From assembly GCA_021780475.1 (NCBI GenBank), contig JAJXYR010000214.1, forward strand, positions 1 to 42,658: 42,658 nucleotides of DNA, in the 5' to 3' direction. The first letter of the stretch is position 1, and the number at the start of each line of letters is the position of its first letter. Positions 38,795 through 42,658 of the stretch are shown piece after piece. A program made the position numbers and the translations under genes. Under the pieces are notes generated by a model, which saw nothing but the letters and a program-made list of their open reading frames with translations, was not told the origin of the DNA and did not search any database. The DNA comes from Pseudomonadota bacterium (GTDB lineage Bacteria; Pseudomonadota; Gammaproteobacteria; Steroidobacterales; Steroidobacteraceae).

Positions 38795-40101
38795 TGTCGA
38801 AAATGACCTATGTGAGCACCCGCTCGACCGCCCCCGCGCTGTCGCTCTCCGGCGCGCTGATGCGCGGCCTGGCGCCGGACGGCGGCTTGTACGTGCCCTC
38901 CCGCCTGCCGACGGTCGATCCCGACTCTTTCGCCGGCGTCGCGGGGCTGCCGGCGCTCGCACGCCGCGCGCTGCGCGGATTCTTCGAGGGCGACGCGCTC
39001 GAGCCGATGCTCGGTGAAATCGCCGACGCCGCGCTCGACCTGCAGGCGCCGACCACGCCGGTACCCGCGAGCGCCGATCCTCTGTACGTGCTCGAGCTGT
39101 TCCACGGTCCCACCGCGGCATTCAAGGACTTCGGCGCGCGTTTTCTCGCGGAGAGCCTGCAGCGCCTGCGAGCGCCGTCCGAGGCGCCGCTGACGATACT
39201 CGTCGCGACCTCCGGCGACACCGGCGGCGCGGTGGCGGCGGCCTTTCACCGGCGCCCCTGGGTGCGCATCGTGATCCTGTACCCGAAGGGCCTCGTGAGT
39301 CCGCGCCAGGAGCAGCAGCTGACCTGCTGGGACGACAACGTCGCGTCGCTGCGGGTCGACGGCTCCTTCGACGATTGCCAGCGACTCGTCAAGGAGGCCT
39401 TCCTGGATCCGGCGCTCGCGCGCAAGCATCGCTTCAGTTCCGCCAACAGCATCAACATCGGCCGGCTGTTGCCGCAGATGGTGTACTACGTGGGCTCGAG
39501 CCTGGAGATCAAACGGCGAACCGGCGAGCACGCGAACTACGTGATACCGGCCGGCAACCTGGGCAACGCGTTCGCGGCCGTCTGGGCGCGCGCGATCGGA
39601 TTGCCGATCGGACGCATCCTGCTCGCGCACAATGCGAACAGGGCCGTTCCGGACTATCTGCGCTCCGGCGCCTGGGAACCGCGTCCCAGCATACCGACGC
39701 TCGCGTCGGCGATGGACGTCGGCAATCCCAGCAACATGGAGCGGCTGCGGGCGCTTTTCCCCACCTGGGAAGGTCTGCGCGGCCAGCTCGACGCGGACAG
39801 CATCGACGATGCGGCGATCCAGACGCGCATTCGCGAGGATTACCGCAAATTCGGCCGTGAGTGGTGCCCGCACACGGCGACGGCCGCGGAAGCCTACAGC
39901 CGCCTGCCCGCCGCCGAGCGCGCCGACAAACCGTGGGTGCTGGTGGCGACCGCGCATCCGGCGAAATTCAACGAGATCGTCGAGCCCCTGCTCGGCAAGC
40001 CGGTCGACGTGCCCGAGAGCCTGGCCCGATTGCTCGGCCTGCCTCAGCGGCTCACCGACGTAGCACCGGAACTGCCGGCCGTGGCCGCCGCGATCGAATG
40101 A
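38794..40101 (+). CDS. thrC: Threonine synthase
   Basis: A 435-residue PLP enzyme (E. coli ThrC is 428) that converts O-phosphohomoserine to threonine, the last step of the pathway. The PLP lysine is Lys111 (HGPTAAFKDFGARF). The phosphate-binding loop is seen in ATSGDTGGAVAAAF, and the N-terminus (MTYVSTRSTAPALSLSGALMRGLAPDGGLYVP) is typical of the E. coli-type, AdoMet-independent enzyme. It starts on the last base of thrB and its stop overlaps the next gene (ATGA). Confidence 0.96.
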   Translation: MSKMTYVSTRSTAPALSLSGALMRGLAPDGGLYVPSRLPTVDPDSFAGVAGLPALARRALRGFFEGDALEPMLGEIADAALDLQAPTTPVPASADPLYVLELFHGPTAAFKDFGARFLAESLQRLRAPSEAPLTILVATSGDTGGAVAAAFHRRPWVRIVILYPKGLVSPRQEQQLTCWDDNVASLRVDGSFDDCQRLVKEAFLDPALARKHRFSSANSINIGRLLPQMVYYVGSSLEIKRRTGEHANYVIPAGNLGNAFAAVWARAIGLPIGRILLAHNANRAVPDYLRSGAWEPRPSIPTLASAMDVGNPSNMERLRALFPTWEGLRGQLDADSIDDAAIQTRIREDYRKFGREWCPHTATAAEAYSRLPAAERADKPWVLVATAHPAKFNEIVEPLLGKPVDVPESLARLLGLPQRLTDVAPELPAVAAAIE

Positions 40102-40697
40102 ACACGCCGCGCGATCCGGCGCTCTGGCTTTGGGCCGCCGCGGCGGCGCTCGCGCTGTTCGCCGCGGCCGGCGCGACCATGCGCGTTTACCGCCGCCGGT
40201 CGCGTCGGCGCAGGCTGCTCGAGCGCCTGGAGCGGATCGCCTACGCCACGGAGCACCAGGTGCAGGTGCCGGACGGAATGGGCGGCTACTTTCACGTCGA
40301 TCACCTGTTGCTCACGCCCCGTGGGGTGTTGATCCTCGACACCCGCCGCGTGCCGGGGTTGATCTTCGGCGGCGATCAGATGAGCGAGTGGACCGTCATG
40401 GCGCGGGGCCGCCGCTATACGTTCGAAAATCCCCAGCCCGCGCTGTACGACCGGATCGCCGCGGTCAAGGCGCTCGTCGGCGAGACGCCGGTGGATGGCC
40501 TGTTGGTGTTCTCCAATCTCGGCAAGTTCGCCAAAGGCCGGCCCAAGGCGGTGATCATGCTCGACGCCCTGGAGGTGGAGTTCCCCGCGGTCGAGCGCGA
40601 GTCCGAGGCTGGGACGGCCGCCGCCGGCTACCGCGATGCGTGGACCGCGATGGTGGCGCAGTTGCGGCCGAGCCCGCACGAATTCACGAATCTTTAG
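40098..40697 (+). CDS. Membrane-anchored NERD-like protein
   Basis: A 199-residue protein. An N-terminal membrane helix (about 8-26) and an Arg-rich stretch (RVYRRRSRRRRLLERLERI) are followed by a NERD-like fold (about 40-150), with VPDGMGGYFHVDHLLLTPRG and then LILDTRR. In nuclease-type NERD domains this strand usually reads ExK; here it is Asp-Thr-Arg, so nuclease activity is doubtful. Later segments (GRRYTFENPQPALYDRIAAVK) look like a conserved proteobacterial subgroup. It starts at ATG 40098 within the thrC stop, so it is translationally coupled to threonine synthesis genes, with no evident functional reason. Its 3' end overlaps tatD on the other strand by 14 bases. Confidence 0.75.
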   Translation: MNTPRDPALWLWAAAAALALFAAAGATMRVYRRRSRRRRLLERLERIAYATEHQVQVPDGMGGYFHVDHLLLTPRGVLILDTRRVPGLIFGGDQMSEWTVMARGRRYTFENPQPALYDRIAAVKALVGETPVDGLLVFSNLGKFAKGRPKAVIMLDALEVEFPAVERESEAGTAAAGYRDAWTAMVAQLRPSPHEFTNL

Positions 40698-41490
40698 CGG
40701 AGAAGCCGAACAGGCGACGGGCATTGCGCGTCGTCGCCGCGGCGAGTTCCTCCGGGGATTGCGCGCGCATCGCGGCGACCACCCGGGCGATGTGCACGAG
40801 CATCGCCGGCTCGTTGCGGCGCGAGGCCGGTTTCGCCGCCAGGTCGCGGGGAAGCAGGTAGGGTGCGTCGGTTTCCAGCATCAGGCGGTCGGCGGGAATC
40901 AGCGGCACGGCCTCGCGCAGAGCGGCCCCGCGGCGTTCGTCGCAGACCCAGCCGGTGACGCCGATCGCGAGCCCAAGCGCCAGATACCGCTCCAATTCCG
41001 GCGGTCCGCCGGTGAAGCAGTGCGCGACACCGCCGGCGAGCCGCGGCGCGTAGTCGGCCAGGATCGCGCTGAAGTCTTCGTGCGCGTCGCGTTGGTGCAG
41101 AAACACGGGCTTGCGCGTCAGCACCGCGAGTTCCAGCTGCGCGACGAACGCCGTGCGTTGCGCCGTGCGCGGCGAGAGGTCGCGATGGTAATCGAGGCCG
41201 CACTCGCCGACCGCGACGACCTCCGGGCGTGCGAGCAGTTCGAGAAAATCCTCGATGCGGCAGGCGGCAAAGCCGGCAGCGTGGTGCGGGTGGACTCCCG
41301 CGGTGCCGAACAGCGTGCGCGGGTGCAGGGCGGCGAGCAGGGCGGCGCGCCGCGAACCGGCCAGATCGGCGCCGGTAACCACCTGCTGCACGACGCCCGC
41401 CGCCGAGGCGCGCGCGATCACCGCGTCGAGGTCGGATGCGAAGCTCTCGTGGGTCAGGTTGGAGCCGATATCGATCAACGCGAAACTCAA
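40684..41490 (-). CDS. tatD: TatD-family metal-dependent DNase
   Basis: A 268-residue TIM-barrel hydrolase, Mg-dependent 3'-5' exonuclease of DNA and RNA in E. coli. It opens DIGSNLTHESF, as in TatD itself rather than YcfH (which has HxH at that place). Other metal and active-site blocks are GVHPHH, GECGLDYHRD, FLHQRDAHEDF, HCFTGGP and LETDAPYLLPRD. The start is TTG 41490 (MSFALIDIGSN), with GGTGA five bases upstream; further in-frame starts upstream would add residues not seen in homologues. No tatABC genes lie nearby. Confidence 0.92.
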   Translation of the reverse strand: MSFALIDIGSNLTHESFASDLDAVIARASAAGVVQQVVTGADLAGSRRAALLAALHPRTLFGTAGVHPHHAAGFAACRIEDFLELLARPEVVAVGECGLDYHRDLSPRTAQRTAFVAQLELAVLTRKPVFLHQRDAHEDFSAILADYAPRLAGGVAHCFTGGPPELERYLALGLAIGVTGWVCDERRGAALREAVPLIPADRLMLETDAPYLLPRDLAAKPASRRNEPAMLVHIARVVAAMRAQSPEELAAATTRNARRLFGFSAKDS

Positions 41491-41571
41491 GATGTTCACC
41501 GGATTGTGGTACGTTCCGGGCGCATTGTAGCCGCGGCGATCGAGGCCGCGAACCATTGGAGCGAACGGACG

Positions 41572-42336
41572 ATGAATCGGATGCGGACGGCCCTGTTTTT
41601 GGCGGCGGCGGTGGTGGCGGGCACTTGTGTCGCGCAGCGCGGCGGCGACATGCAGGCGCAGATCCTCTACGCCTACCAGACGGAGGACATCAACCGGCTG
41701 CGCGATCTAGTGCAGGGCCTGGCCGCCCAGCTGGCGGCCGGCGGCGGCGGAGCCGCGCTTCGCTACGATCTGGCACACGCCGATTATCGCTATGCGGAAC
41801 TCGAGCTGGCGCACCACGACGCCCGTGCCGAGGCGGCGGCGGCCGATTGTGCCGGCGAATTGAAGGCGTTGCTGGCGCGCTCGCCGGGAAGCGTGGAGGC
41901 GCTCGCGCTGCAGTCGGCGTGCGATTCGCAGCTGGCGGGTCTGCGCCGCTTCGAGGCGGTGTTCTACCGCCACCGGGCCGCTCGGCTCCTGCGCCGCGCC
42001 TACGGCCTTGCGCCGGACAATCCGCGGGTGAACTTCCTCATGGCGCAGACGCAGCTGGCGCGGGCGCGGCCGGGCTCGACGCAGTATGCGCAGGCGCTGG
42101 CGCGGCTGCGCACCGCCGCGGGCTTGTTCACGCGGTCTCCGGCGACGCGATCCGACGCGCCCGGCTGGGGCCATGCGGAGGCGTACCTGGCGCTGGGTCG
42201 CGAGCTGTTGAACGCGGGCGACGTGCTCGGCGCCCGCAACTGGATAGAGCGGTCCTTGATCGCGGCGCCGGATTACAAGGCTGCCCGGCGGGAGCTCGCG
42301 CGGCTGCAGGCGCGCTCCGCCGGCGCGGGGCGATAA
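41572..42336 (+). CDS. Secreted helical-repeat protein of unknown function
   Basis: A 254-residue protein that I do not recognise. An N-terminal signal peptide (about 1-21, TALFLAAAVVAGTCVAQ, cleaved near Ala21) points to the periplasm. The rest is alpha-helical and Ala/Leu/Arg-rich with TPR-like segments (RRAYGLAPDNPRVNFLMAQTQLA; and EAYLALGRELLNAGDVLGARNWIERSLIAAPDYKAARREL, residues about 200-240, described only in part here). Two cysteines (in DCAGEL and SACDSQ) could pair. A GGAG sequence lies 10 bases before the ATG. It is divergent from tatD and 20 bases upstream of the YgjP-like gene. Confidence 0.7.
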   Translation: MNRMRTALFLAAAVVAGTCVAQRGGDMQAQILYAYQTEDINRLRDLVQGLAAQLAAGGGGAALRYDLAHADYRYAELELAHHDARAEAAAADCAGELKALLARSPGSVEALALQSACDSQLAGLRRFEAVFYRHRAARLLRRAYGLAPDNPRVNFLMAQTQLARARPGSTQYAQALARLRTAAGLFTRSPATRSDAPGWGHAEAYLALGRELLNAGDVLGARNWIERSLIAAPDYKAARRELARLQARSAGAGR

Positions 42337-42356
42337 CCCTGGTATCATTTCCGCGC

Positions 42357-42658
42357 ATGCAGTTGTCGTTGTTCGATACCAGGGCCGCAAGCGAACCGTT
42401 CGCCGTGCGCGTGAGCGCGCGCGCGCGGCGGCTGACCGCGCGCGTGCACGTCGGCGGGCGCGTCGAGATCGTGGTGCCGGTGGGCGTGGGACCGAAGACG
42501 GTCCTGGATTTCGTGCGCCAATACTCGCCGTGGATCGACCGCAAGGTGGCGGCGATGCGATGTGCGGTCCGGCCCGCCGAAGCGGTGCCCGCGGACGTCG
42601 CCTTCCCGTTGAGCGGCGAGCGTTTCACGGTCGACTGGCGGCCCGGCGCGCGCAGCCG
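42357..42658 (+). CDS. YgjP-like metallopeptidase, cut by window edge
   Basis: The first 100 codons of a gene that continues past the window. The segment VRVSARARRLTARVHVGGRVEIVVP followed by FVRQYSPWIDRKV (given here in part) is the usual N-terminus of the YgjP/DUF45 family of zinc metallopeptidases related to M48. The HExxH zinc motif would lie beyond the edge and cannot be checked. ATG 42357 follows the previous stop by 20 bases. Confidence 0.75.
   Translation, partial: MQLSLFDTRAASEPFAVRVSARARRLTARVHVGGRVEIVVPVGVGPKTVLDFVRQYSPWIDRKVAAMRCAVRPAEAVPADVAFPLSGERFTVDWRPGARS

Overview
The window is a GC-rich (clearly over 60% by eye), gene-dense chromosomal segment of a gammaproteobacterium. 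The strongest pointer is the block tRNA-Val, thrS, infC, rpmI, rplT, pheS, pheT, ihfA, merR-like gene, tRNA-Pro(GGG), an order typical of Gammaproteobacteria. A fused aspartokinase-homoserine dehydrogenase followed by thrB and thrC agrees with this. High GC, frequent TTG and GTG starts, PAS/GAF kinases and a GlyGly-CTERM protease suggest a Xanthomonadales-, Nevskiales- or Steroidobacter-like lineage rather than an enteric. I cannot fix the genus. There is no rRNA, transposase, phage gene or CRISPR array.

Layout. 1-5334: tRNA-Asn, an aldo/keto reductase and an aspartate-type aminotransferase (minus strand), divergent from uvrB and an FHA-domain gene. 5382-13026: the translation block described above, with intergenic hairpins at positions where E. 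coli has autoregulatory or attenuating leaders, an infC gene that appears to start at ATC, and IHF-alpha. 13213-18446: a three-gene phosphosignalling cluster (PAS/GAF histidine kinase, receiver-PAS protein, GAF-PAS hybrid kinase) without any DNA-binding output. 18474-24239 (minus): aldehyde dehydrogenase, then an Att-type ABC exporter made of ATPase, FtsX-like permease and lipocalin-like AttH/CrtC protein. 24396-27430: a secreted S8 serine protease with a probable GlyGly-CTERM sorting tail, overlapped by a small cupin gene.

27441-30323 (minus): a Hanks-type Ser/Thr kinase fused to a degenerate receiver, upstream of a CheA-like protein with a candidate phosphotransfer histidine and an ATPase domain. 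Divergent from it, 30496-34156: a DegP/HtrA periplasmic protease and a YgiQ-type radical SAM protein. 34159-35217 (minus): an orphan XdhC-like protein. 35369-40697: thrA, thrB and thrC, followed by a membrane-anchored NERD-like gene that overlaps the end of thrC. 40684-42658: tatD, a secreted repeat-like protein of unknown function, and the start of a YgjP-like metallopeptidase cut by the window edge.

How the genes work together. The translation block makes two aminoacyl-tRNA synthetases, initiation factor 3 and two large-subunit proteins as one regulatory neighbourhood. The thr cluster covers the first and third steps (ThrA) and the last two steps (ThrB, ThrC) from aspartate to threonine; no aspartate-semialdehyde dehydrogenase is present here. 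Much of the accessory content concerns envelope stress, secretion and signalling. Tight coupling is common: pheS/pheT, receiver/hybrid kinase, permease/attH and protease/cupin all share a GTGA start-stop overlap. The most unusual item is the receiver-fused Ser/Thr kinase beside a CheA-like protein.
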